Source: Ignavibacteria bacterium (GTDB taxonomy: Bacteria > Bacteroidota > Ignavibacteria > Tepidaquicellales > OLB5). From it: 41,530 nucleotides of DNA. The notes under the pieces were generated by a model. The model did not search any database and was not told where the DNA came from. It saw only the letters and a program-made list of their open reading frames with translations. The stretch's first letter is position 1. Each line of letters opens with the position of its first letter. Positions 9,220 through 16,167 of this stretch are shown in pieces. The translations under genes were made by a program, and so were the position numbers. The stretch spans positions 1 to 41,530 of the forward strand of contig JAUQWQ010000030.1 of the NCBI GenBank assembly GCA_030835085.1. Direction: 5' to 3'.

Positions 9220-10158
9220 TTAAATATCTTTTTTGTATTTGTTTTTACTGCCCTGCTTATTGGAATCTTTTTCTGCTGCCCTGAGCTTTGCGCTTCTTGC
9301 TCTTACGTTTACACTTATTTCTTCTTCAGTTGCTTCAACAGGTTTTTTTGTCAGCACTTTCAGCTTTTCATTTGAGCGCAACGCGTTCTTTACTATCCTG
9401 TCTTCCAGCGAGTGGTAAGATACTGCTACTATTCTCGCTCCCTCTGTCATCAACGCCGGTGAATCTTCCAGCACACGCTCCAGGTTTTCAAGCTCATTGT
9501 TAACTTCAATTCTGATTGCCTGAAAAAGCCTTGATAGATCACTGTTCAAAAATCTTGGCGGAACCTTTGAGCTTAAGAGCTCTGTTAACTGGAAAGTTGT
9601 TTCAAATCTTTGTTCTTTCCTGTATTCAACAATCTCTCTGGCAATCTGCCTGCTGTATCGCATTTCAGCGTATTTATACAGAATATCAGCCAGATCCTTT
9701 TCACCGTATGTATTAAGAACGTCTGCTGCGGTTAACTGCTGGCTTTTATCTGCCCGCATATCAAGCTTTGTATCTTTCTGGTAACTGAACCCTGCTTCAT
9801 GGCTCAACTGGTATGTTGAAAGCCCAAGATCCATAACAATGCCGTCAATTCTTTCAAACCCTTCGCTTTGTACTATATCTTTAATATCTCCAAAGTTCCG
9901 CTGCTTAAAAATTATCCTGCCTGAGTATTCTGAAAGAACTTTTTTGCAGTGCTCAATTGCGTAAACATCTCTGTCTATTGCAATTACTACAGTTTCTTCG
10001 GGTGAACCTTCTAATATTTTTTTGGTATAACCGCCGCCTCCAAGTGTGCAGTCAACATAAACCCTTTTTGTACCTTGTGAATCGCCTTTGTGTGCTTCTA
10101 AAAGATACTGTGCAGTTTCATTCAGAAGAACAGGCTCGTGATAGAATTCTTCATCCAA
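9220..10158 (-). CDS. rsmH: 16S rRNA (cytosine-1402-N4)-methyltransferase
   Basis: SAM-dependent methyltransferase (MraW) acting on C1402 in the decoding centre of 16S rRNA. The 312 residues show HEPVLLNE at the N-terminus, the SAM-binding loop VDCTLGGGGYT at 35-45, and the conserved DGIVMDLGLSTYQL and FSYQKDTKLDMRAD segments, then SYHSLEDRIVK. The reading frame begins at TTG 10158 (no in-frame ATG ahead of the conserved start region), three bases after the mraZ stop. The C-terminal tail is Lys-rich. Confidence 0.97.
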   Translation of the reverse strand: MDEEFYHEPVLLNETAQYLLEAHKGDSQGTKRVYVDCTLGGGGYTKKILEGSPEETVVIAIDRDVYAIEHCKKVLSEYSGRIIFKQRNFGDIKDIVQSEGFERIDGIVMDLGLSTYQLSHEAGFSYQKDTKLDMRADKSQQLTAADVLNTYGEKDLADILYKYAEMRYSRQIAREIVEYRKEQRFETTFQLTELLSSKVPPRFLNSDLSRLFQAIRIEVNNELENLERVLEDSPALMTEGARIVAVSYHSLEDRIVKNALRSNEKLKVLTKKPVEATEEEISVNVRARSAKLRAAEKDSNKQGSKNKYKKDI

Positions 10159-10161
10159 AGT

Positions 10162-10623
10162 TTACTCACCGGTATTTTTGGTATAAAGCTTCGTCATCAC
10201 TTTCTGCATAACGCCTTCGTATGTATCCGGGCTCCCTTTAAGATACTTGTTATAAGTATCAGGATTCCAAAGCTCGATGCGCTCAAGCTGCCCGATAAGC
10301 AAAATATCTTTTTTGATGCCGACAATATCTTTCATTTCCTGGGGAATCAATATTCTGTGCTGTGAATCTACGGTAAGTTCATCAGCATAAAAGAACATCT
10401 GCCTTCTCATCAGTACTTCATCATCTGTATATGGATTGGTTGATCGTACGGTTTCGAGAACCTTCATCCATTCATTTGAAGGAAACAGCCAAATGCAGTT
10501 ATCACGTCCAAGGGTAACATTCAAAATACCATTAGCTTCCGGCAAGATGTGCTTGCGGAACTTGGCAGGAATAATTAATCTGCCTTTTTCATCAATAGTA
10601 GTATTTGAGTGCCCTTGAAACAA
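10162..10623 (-). CDS. mraZ: MraZ transcriptional regulator of the dcw operon
   Basis: AbrB/SpoVT-fold DNA-binding protein, typically an autorepressor of the dcw operon. It has 153 residues with two MraZ half-domains: DEKGRLIIPAKFR near the start and DSQHRILIPQEMK in the second half. Both fit the D-x-x-x-R-(I/L)-x-(I/V)-P signature. The start is TTG at 10623, giving MFQGH, which lines up with the MFRG beginning of known MraZ proteins, so the unusual start codon is well supported. It is the first gene of the operon, and its likely binding boxes lie 61 to 100 bases upstream of the start codon. Confidence 0.96.
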   Translation of the reverse strand: MFQGHSNTTIDEKGRLIIPAKFRKHILPEANGILNVTLGRDNCIWLFPSNEWMKVLETVRSTNPYTDDEVLMRRQMFFYADELTVDSQHRILIPQEMKDIVGIKKDILLIGQLERIELWNPDTYNKYLKGSPDTYEGVMQKVMTKLYTKNTGE

Positions 10624-10680
10624 TGATGGTTTTTTATTTATTTTTGAGTGATTTTAAACGAAATCCGGGTGAAAGTGTGG

Positions 10681-10720
10681 TGAAATCCCAAATCCTCCAC
10701 TTCCCTCCATTTTCCTCCAC
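10681..10720 (-). promoter_or_regulatory. Probable MraZ operator (tandem 10-bp repeats)
   Basis: On the minus strand GTGGAGG, ATGGAGG and GTGGAGG follow each other at exactly 10-base spacing (10720-10714, 10710-10704, 10700-10694). A weaker TGGGATT unit stands at 10690-10684. Known MraZ proteins bind direct repeats of a short TGG-containing box at 10-base spacing just ahead of mraZ. The first box overlaps the expected transcription start, so binding would repress. Confidence 0.8.
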
Positions 10721-10722
10721 TA

Positions 10723-10752
10723 CAAAAATACGAAAAAAAATCCATATGTCAA
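10723..10752 (-). promoter_or_regulatory. Promoter of the dcw operon
   Basis: On the minus strand TTGACA (10752-10747) is followed after 16 bases by TATTTTTG (10730-10723), which fits the Bacteroidota TAnnTTTG -7 element. The expected start point falls in the first MraZ box. The remaining upstream bases to the LysE gene are AT-rich with no gene seen. Confidence 0.65.
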
Positions 10753-10847
10753 GGGTTTTTTCGCTATTTTTTTAAATTTTTTAAATTTTCTTGGTAAAGG
10801 TATTTTACGGGTAAAACAGATTTAAACTATCCTGTTACTATAATATA

Positions 10848-11606
10848 CTAGAAAATATCGAACACTGTACCTGTTGCCTTACTGAAGAGAAATACTCCGA
10901 GAATGATAAGTACTATCCCTGCATAAAAATTAAGTTTGCCGATAGTATTTTTATTTATGCGGTGTTTATTGCCGGCTATTAATTTTAGCAGCAGCCAGAA
11001 CCAAAGTACTGTGCCTGTGAATGCACCAGCCGAAAAAACGAGTCCCCCGAAAACAGAGCTTTCAAGTACTCCAAAGCTCTTAACATATCCAACCAGAATG
11101 ACCCACGATGCAGGAAGAGTAATAGAGGATATACAAAGCATAACGCCCATTAAGAACTGTCCGAACATATTTGTATCACCTTCGGGCACATGAGATTTAG
11201 CGGCTAATTCTTTTGCCCTGCCTTTGGCTTTGGTTAAGTGTTCTGATTCCTTAGCTTCAAATTTTTCAAGGTCCATTTTTGTACGCATAATTTTTATACC
11301 GTACACTATTACAACAACGCAGCCTGCATAAGTAAGTATGATCTGGATCGTATTAATATTACCGTTTATTGCCTGCTCAAAACTAACCGGCAGAAAAGAA
11401 ATAAATAAAGATATTCCGCCAAAGGCGATCAATGCATACACCATATCCATAAAAGCTGAGCCGGACGCAATTGCCATACCATCCTTAACTTCACCCTTAA
11501 ATCCTTTTGAGATCAGTGCAAAGGCAATCGGGCCCAATGGCGGCACCGATACAATAAAGCCCGTAACTATCCCCGCAATAAGTGAGTATAAAAGAGAATA
11601 TATCAT
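10848..11606 (-). CDS. LysE-family membrane exporter
   Basis: Six-span inner-membrane protein of the LysE/RhtB type, which export amino acids or other small solutes. The 252 residues start with a hydrophobic segment carrying GFIVSVPPLGPIAFALISKGFKGEVKDGMAIASG, the family's N-terminal signature (a P-x-G-P motif after the first helix). A charged cytoplasmic loop of about 35 residues (near 106-145) separates the two halves and is longer than in small LysE proteins. Substrate cannot be told. A TTTG-N19-TATTTTG promoter candidate precedes it, so it is probably transcribed alone. Confidence 0.85.
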   Translation of the reverse strand: MIYSLLYSLIAGIVTGFIVSVPPLGPIAFALISKGFKGEVKDGMAIASGSAFMDMVYALIAFGGISLFISFLPVSFEQAINGNINTIQIILTYAGCVVVIVYGIKIMRTKMDLEKFEAKESEHLTKAKGRAKELAAKSHVPEGDTNMFGQFLMGVMLCISSITLPASWVILVGYVKSFGVLESSVFGGLVFSAGAFTGTVLWFWLLLKLIAGNKHRINKNTIGKLNFYAGIVLIILGVFLFSKATGTVFDIF

Positions 11607-11658
11607 TAAATTATCTGTTAATCCGCAATTTATCTATTTCTCATCATATAAAAACCAA

Positions 11659-11688
11659 CAAAATAGCCCCCCTGATATTATAATCAAA
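11659..11688 (-). promoter_or_regulatory. Candidate promoter for the LysE-type gene
   Basis: On the minus strand TTTG (11688-11685), a 19-base spacer and TATTTTG (11665-11659). The spacing matches the Bacteroidota -33/-7 arrangement, but the -7 element is one base short of TAnnTTTG. Confidence 0.45.
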
Positions 11689-11709
11689 GAGGCTGACTCA
11701 AAGTTCGTT

Positions 11710-11804
11710 ATAATTTGCGAGGAACGAAGTGACTAAGCAATCTCATAGATAGTGTCTTTTCGATACTTCCCTGATGAGATTGCTTCGCTTCGCTCTCAAA
11801 TGAT
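11710..11804. repeat. Imperfect palindromic intergenic repeat (REP/MITE-like)
   Basis: The core is a perfect 12-base inverted repeat, AAGCAATCTCAT at 11735-11746 and its complement at 11774-11785, with a 27-base loop. The arms extend imperfectly outward: the left arm reads TAATTTGCGAGGAACGAAG and the right arm, complemented, TCATTTGAGAGCGAAGCG. The GCGAGGAACGAAG...AAGCAATCTCA pattern resembles interspersed palindromic repeats known from many bacterial genomes. It lies between two minus-strand genes and could also act as a transcription barrier. Only one copy is in the window. Confidence 0.7.
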
Positions 11805-11806
11805 AA

Positions 11807-12616
11807 TTAATCCTTGGTTATTTCCCTGCTTTCAAGGTTTTCATTCAGCATTTCCAGAACTGCTTCATGTACTCTTCCGTTGGTTACTACAGCGCTTCCG
11901 GAATATATTGTTTCATTACCGTTAATATCTGTAAACCTGCCTCCGGCTTCTTCAACGCATATCTTTACAGATGCCACATCATAAGGAGCAACGTGCGGGT
12001 CAACCATTATCTCTGCTTTACCATTTATTATGTATGTATGTCCGTGGCAATCACCAAAACCCCTATCGTAATATGAGCTGTTAACAAGATTCACAAAATT
12101 CTGCCTGTACGGCTCGCTGAAAATATAATTCAGGCCGCCATGTATTAAATATGATTCATTTATTTTTTTGATCTTACTCACTTTAGCCTTTTTGCCGTTC
12201 ACTCTGCATCCTTTGCCTTTAGCTGCTATCATAAACTCGCCCAGTACAGGCATTGATATCACTCCAAGTACAACTTTCCCCTGGTATTCCAGCGCAAGCA
12301 GCGTTCCCCAGAAAGGATACTTCCTCATAAAGTTCTTCGTTCCGTCAATTGGATCAATGATCCATTTGAACTCAGATTGCTTTTCTGACTTACCATGCTC
12401 TTCTGCGTGAATGCTGTGTTCGGGGAATTTTTCTTTGATCTTTCCCAATATAAAATTTTCGCATTTTATATCGGCAACTGTGACCGGGGTAAGGTTATCC
12501 TTAACCCTGTGCTTGATCTTTTTGCTGTAATACTTCAGGGTAATAAGGTTCGACTTTTTTACAGTCTTTTCGGCGAATTCCATTAACCGCTCGAGATGTT
12601 TATTTTTTAATTCCAT
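11807..12616 (-). CDS. hisN: Inositol-monophosphatase-family phosphatase, likely histidinol-phosphatase
   Basis: Mg-dependent phosphomonoesterase of the IMPase/FIG superfamily. In 269 residues the metal-binding motifs are visible: EE at 72-73 (HAEEHG), DPIDGT at 88-93 and the C-terminal PYDVAS...EEAGG. The segments IIDPIDGTKNFMRKYPFWGTLLAL and PYD (instead of the PWD of inositol phosphatases) resemble the HisN/IMPL2 histidinol-phosphatase branch, so the last dephosphorylation step before histidinol oxidation is the favoured role. No his genes are nearby to confirm it; a general sugar-phosphate or inositol phosphatase is the alternative. Confidence 0.8.
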   Translation of the reverse strand: MELKNKHLERLMEFAEKTVKKSNLITLKYYSKKIKHRVKDNLTPVTVADIKCENFILGKIKEKFPEHSIHAEEHGKSEKQSEFKWIIDPIDGTKNFMRKYPFWGTLLALEYQGKVVLGVISMPVLGEFMIAAKGKGCRVNGKKAKVSKIKKINESYLIHGGLNYIFSEPYRQNFVNLVNSSYYDRGFGDCHGHTYIINGKAEIMVDPHVAPYDVASVKICVEEAGGRFTDINGNETIYSGSAVVTNGRVHEAVLEMLNENLESREITKD

Positions 12617-12746
12617 ATGTTAAAATTAAGCCCGTATTATTAATTTATTGTTAAATCTGAATTCAATCTTAATTAATTATTATATATGCATTGAAATTAT
12701 AATACATAACTCACCTGTGCCTAACAATTTCCTAACAAAAATAGCA

Positions 12747-12754
12747 TAACTTTG
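12747..12754 (+). promoter_or_regulatory. Candidate -7 promoter element for the metallophosphoesterase gene
   Basis: TAACTTTG matches TAnnTTTG, 26 bases ahead of the ATG at 12781. No clear -33 TTTG at the expected distance, so this is a weak call. The rest of the 12617-12780 divergent region is AT-rich without a visible gene. Confidence 0.4.
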
Positions 12755-12780
12755 GATCAAAAGTACACAAAAAAACATAT

Positions 12781-13728
12781 ATGAAAATTGCCCACATATC
12801 TGATCTTCATCTGGATGCGGTAAATAAAAAAGAAAATCTGCGAAATACCCTGCATCTGCTTGAATACATTTATTCCAATAACTTTGATCACGTAATAGTT
12901 TCGGGTGATATCACCGAAAATGGCGATAGTGCCTCGTTTGAGCTTGCCAGAAGTACCTTTCAAAAATTCGGACTGATGAACAAAGATAAGTTAAGCATTA
13001 CGATCGGTAATCACGATATATACGGCGGGGTATTTTACGCTGAAGACGTACTTAACTTCCCCGGGAAATGCCGTAGAACTAATTACTATCAAAAAGTAAG
13101 GGAGTTTGCTTATTACTTCAGGGAAACATTTTACGGCTCGCTGCAAAATAACGAATATATATTCCCATACGTTAAAGAACTGGATGAAATATTATTATGC
13201 GGTGTTAATTCAATTGCCTTTTATTCATCACTTAAAAATCCGTTTGCTTCGAATGGAAAGATCTCATCATCTAATACTACCAGACTTGGCAGGTTACTTG
13301 AGAAATACAGAGAATCTGCAAAGAAGCGGGTAATTGTATCTCATCATCATTTCAACAAAAACTCCGGTGAAGATACTGTTTCAGGCAGTACAATATGGCA
13401 GGCTATTGAAAGACAAACGATGAAGCTGAGAAATAAGAAAAAGATAATTAAACAATTCAGCGAATTAAAAGCTGAGCTTGTACTTCACGGTCACCTGCAC
13501 GAAAACAGGGAATACACAAGAAAAGGAATAAAATTCCTGAATTGCGGCGGTGCGGTGCTTGGTGATGATAAGTTCCTTAAGTTAAATGAAATTACTGTCA
13601 CAAATAATACAATTTCTAACCAAATCATTACGCTTGAAAAGCCCAATGCTGCCCCGCCCCTTCAAAAAGAACTCCATTTTCCCGCCGTACTGAAAAAAGA
13701 AAACATTTCCCAATTCTGCCTGAATTAA
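12781..13728 (+). CDS. Calcineurin-like metallophosphoesterase
   Basis: Two-metal phosphoesterase. The 315 residues contain the full motif set: D-x-H in ISDLHLD (Asp8, His10), GD in SGDITENGD (Asp43), GNHD at 76-79, the His of SHHHF, and HGHLHE near the C-terminal end of the core. No signal peptide is seen, so it is cytoplasmic. The substrate is unknown; relatives include CpdA-like cyclic-nucleotide phosphodiesterases and many uncharacterised enzymes. It is transcribed away from the HisN-type gene and ahead of prsA, which has its own promoter. Confidence 0.88.
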   Translation: MKIAHISDLHLDAVNKKENLRNTLHLLEYIYSNNFDHVIVSGDITENGDSASFELARSTFQKFGLMNKDKLSITIGNHDIYGGVFYAEDVLNFPGKCRRTNYYQKVREFAYYFRETFYGSLQNNEYIFPYVKELDEILLCGVNSIAFYSSLKNPFASNGKISSSNTTRLGRLLEKYRESAKKRVIVSHHHFNKNSGEDTVSGSTIWQAIERQTMKLRNKKKIIKQFSELKAELVLHGHLHENREYTRKGIKFLNCGGAVLGDDKFLKLNEITVTNNTISNQIITLEKPNAAPPLQKELHFPAVLKKENISQFCLN

Positions 13729-13765
13729 CCCGGCATTTCAGGCTTTTACTCCCAATCATAATAAA

Positions 13766-13796
13766 TTGATTATACAGATATTAATTGATAAATTTG
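13766..13796 (+). promoter_or_regulatory. Promoter of prsA
   Basis: TTG at 13766-13768, a 20-base spacer, then TAAATTTG at 13789-13796, a good match to the Bacteroidota-type promoter (TTTG...TAnnTTTG). The start point would be near 13803, giving a short leader with GAGGGG at 13817-13822. Confidence 0.6.
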
Positions 13797-13837
13797 TGTA
13801 TTCCACAAAACAATTCGAGGGGTAAGCATACTAACCA

Positions 13838-14776
13838 ATGGCAAGATCTGAGATACAGATTTTTTCAGGAAGAAACTCTAACTACTTAGTTAAACACATA
13901 TGCACTTATTTAGATAAACCGCTTGGCAAATGCCGTATCGTTAATTTTTCGGATGGTGAAATTTGGGTAAAGTATAACGATAACATCCGCGGCAAGGATG
14001 TATACATTGTGCAGTCAACCAACCCGCCATCAGATAACCTGATGGAACTGCTCATTATGATAGACGCCGCTGTTCGCGCATCGGCAAGAAGGATAACAGC
14101 TGTTATCCCCTACTTTGGCTACGCAAGGCAGGATAGAAAAGATATGCCCCGCGTATCAATTACCGCCAAACTGATAGCAAACCTGCTTACCAAAGCAGGG
14201 GTTGACCGTATCATAACAATGGACCTTCACGCGCCGCAGCTGCAGGGATTCTTTGATATACCTGTTGACCATTTATACTGCTCTGTTCTGCTTTTAAAAT
14301 ACTTCAAAAGATTAAAGCTGCGCAACCTTGCGGTTGCAGCGCCTGATGTAGGAGGCTCTAAACGCGCGCGCGCATACGCAAAGAACCTTGGCGCTGAACT
14401 TATACTGATTGATAAACGCAGACCCAAACCGAATGTTGCCGAAGTAATGAATATTATAGGCGATGTTGAAGGCAAAAATGTTCTGATCGTAGATGACTTA
14501 ATTGATACTGCAAATACATTCGTCGCAGCTGTTGATGCGCTGAAAAAGAACGGAGCAAAAGATATTTACGGCGCGGCAACTCACCCTATACTTTCCGGGC
14601 AGGCGCTGCAGAAGATAGAAAACTCAAGTCTTAAAAAACTTGTTGTTGCAAACACTGTTCCTTTGAATATCAAATCAAAGAAAATAGAAATTCTGGATAT
14701 ATCCAGACTCTTTGCTCATGCAATACTCAGGAATAACGAGAACCAGTCAATAAGCGCGCTGTTTAAGGTAGAATGA
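13838..14776 (+). CDS. prs: Ribose-phosphate pyrophosphokinase (PRPP synthetase)
   Basis: Makes PRPP from ribose 5-phosphate and ATP for nucleotide, histidine and tryptophan synthesis. The 312-residue length is normal. Class I signatures are present: FSDGEIWVKYNDNIRGKDVYIVQS, the ATP-binding PYFGYARQDRK (91-101), the catalytic His131 in DLHAPQLQGFF, and the PRPP-binding loop VLIVDDLIDTANT (215-227). An intrinsic terminator follows directly, so it is probably monocistronic. Confidence 0.98.
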   Translation: MARSEIQIFSGRNSNYLVKHICTYLDKPLGKCRIVNFSDGEIWVKYNDNIRGKDVYIVQSTNPPSDNLMELLIMIDAAVRASARRITAVIPYFGYARQDRKDMPRVSITAKLIANLLTKAGVDRIITMDLHAPQLQGFFDIPVDHLYCSVLLLKYFKRLKLRNLAVAAPDVGGSKRARAYAKNLGAELILIDKRRPKPNVAEVMNIIGDVEGKNVLIVDDLIDTANTFVAAVDALKKNGAKDIYGAATHPILSGQALQKIENSSLKKLVVANTVPLNIKSKKIEILDISRLFAHAILRNNENQSISALFKVE

Positions 14777-14800
14777 CCGGATTATTTAATTTTTATCTTA

Positions 14801-14826
14801 AGGGTGATACATATCACCCTTTTTTT
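14801..14826 (+). terminator. Intrinsic terminator after prsA
   Basis: Perfect nine-base inverted repeat AGGGTGATA / TATCACCCT (14801-14809 and 14812-14820) followed by a run of six more T, 25 bases after the prsA stop. Confidence 0.85.
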
Positions 14827-15045
14827 ATGCGTTGTGATATCCAGTAAGTACAAATTTGAGTCAAAAACTCCACAATTCCGAACTTTTTACTATTAAATAC
14901 CGTTTAAATAGGTGAATAAAAGTAAATTAATTTACATTGAAAATAGCGGGGTATTTTGCTATTTTTCAAGTATTAAAAAATTAAAAACCACCCGAAGCGA
15001 AAGCTCAATTTTATGGGTAAAAAACTTAAATTGGAGGATTACACT

Positions 15046-15465
15046 ATGTCAGAAGAAAAAGGCGTAGCAAAAGGTCTGTTCCTTGGATTCCTGGCCGGCG
15101 GAATTGTTGGCGGCGTTTTGGCGCTTTTATATGCGCCAAAAAGCGGTAAAGAACTTCGCGAAGATATCAGGAACAAAAAGGATGAAATGCTTGATGATGC
15201 CGAGGAATACATTGATATTGCAAAGCATAAAGCACAGGATATTATAAACGAAGGCAAAAAACGTTCAGAAGAGCTTATTTCTGACGCAAAGAAAAAAGCA
15301 GGTAACCTGCTTGATGATGCCAACAAGATATTGAATGTTGCTAAGGAAAAAACATCTTCATCATATGATGCTGCAAAAGAAAAGATCATAGATGAATCAG
15401 CTAAGGTTAAGGACGCAATTAAAGCCGGTGTTGACGCATATAAAGATGAACGCAGCAAAAACTAA
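15046..15465 (+). CDS. YtxH-domain membrane protein
   Basis: 139 residues beginning MSEEKGVAKGLFLGFLAGGIVGGVLALLYAPKSGKELREDI, the typical YtxH domain: a Gly-rich membrane segment ending in YAPKSGKE(L). A long charged helical tail follows, with KKAGNLLDDANKIL-like heptads. The start at 15046 is chosen because GGAGG (15033-15037) lies eight bases ahead; an upstream in-frame ATG at 15013 would place this site inside the gene and add 11 residues. It forms a pair with the DUF948 gene that follows, as in the Bacillus ytxG-ytxH arrangement. The exact role of the family is not established; envelope stress is the usual suggestion. Confidence 0.85.
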   Translation: MSEEKGVAKGLFLGFLAGGIVGGVLALLYAPKSGKELREDIRNKKDEMLDDAEEYIDIAKHKAQDIINEGKKRSEELISDAKKKAGNLLDDANKILNVAKEKTSSSYDAAKEKIIDESAKVKDAIKAGVDAYKDERSKN

Positions 15466-15514
15466 ACAGCGCATAAGTTAATTTATCGTTATTGTAAATT
15501 TAAGAGGCAGTTAA

Positions 15515-15994
15515 ATGCAGGAATTAGAATTCATCTCTGGCATTGCCGTAGTTGCGCTGTATGTTGCATTGATAGCGCTGGTAATATACCTCATAAGGGC
15601 TATAAAACGTATTGTCAGCGCTGTCGATAATATCAACAGCACAATTGATAATATCGAATCGAAAGTTGATCATATTACCACCAAAACCGAACCTTTAATA
15701 GAAAACTCTCTTCTGATAACAAATGATATCAAAGAGATCTCATCAAACCTCAAAATTCAGTCAGCAAAAATAAACGGAATAGTAGACACTGTTAAGGATA
15801 CGACGGATTCTATTGTTGATTTTGAGCAGAAGGTTCAAAGAGAAGTTGAAACGAATGTGTTTGATGCATTGAATATGGTCAGCGCAGTATCCAAAGGGAT
15901 AAAATCATTTTTAAATGTTCTCTCAGGAAGTAAGAACGGGTCTGTTCCAAGGAAAAAGATCAAGTCTTACGAAACTGAAGAAGATCTGTATTAG
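15515..15994 (+). CDS. DUF948-like membrane protein (YtxG-type)
   Basis: 159 residues with one N-terminal span (about 8-28, IAVVALYVALIALVIYLI) and then a long predicted helix of regular polar heptads (IVSAVDNINSTIDNIESKVDHI...), the pattern of DUF948/YtxG proteins. The C-terminal tail is basic. AAGAGG stands eight bases before the ATG. It follows the YtxH gene by 49 bases and is probably in the same transcript. Function not known; the coiled coil may pair with the YtxH partner. Confidence 0.75.
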   Translation: MQELEFISGIAVVALYVALIALVIYLIRAIKRIVSAVDNINSTIDNIESKVDHITTKTEPLIENSLLITNDIKEISSNLKIQSAKINGIVDTVKDTTDSIVDFEQKVQREVETNVFDALNMVSAVSKGIKSFLNVLSGSKNGSVPRKKIKSYETEEDLY

Positions 15995-16092
15995 CTGCTT
16001 ACGCGGTTTTTTCACTGCATTTTCGGCTTTGATCTCTAAATGGCAATCCCGTTTCACAATAAACTGAATTAAAATTAGTTTAAATTATTATA

Positions 16093-16136
16093 ATTTACTG
16101 CAATAAATTACCGGCAGTATACTGCCTGCAGTAAAT
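16093..16136 (+). other. Nested palindrome in the leader of the EF-G2-type gene
   Basis: Outer arms ATTTACTGCA (16093-16102) and TGCAGTAAAT (16127-16136) are exact complements. Inside lies the 14-base perfect palindrome GGCAGTATACTGCC (16113-16126). It ends 31 bases before the TTG start. It may be an operator or a structured leader; no known element recognised. Confidence 0.5.
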
Positions 16137-16167
16137 ATGCACTATTAATTAGAAGGGGCAGAATATT

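Noticed and set aside
14938-14968. Hairpin ahead of the YtxH gene (TGAAAATAGC and near-complement)
   Set aside because: Imperfect and AT-rich with no T run or known element; may be chance.
15013-15045. Upstream in-frame ATG for the YtxH-domain gene
   Set aside because: A strong GGAGG lies between it and the ATG at 15046, at ideal spacing for the latter; the extra 11 residues lack family similarity.
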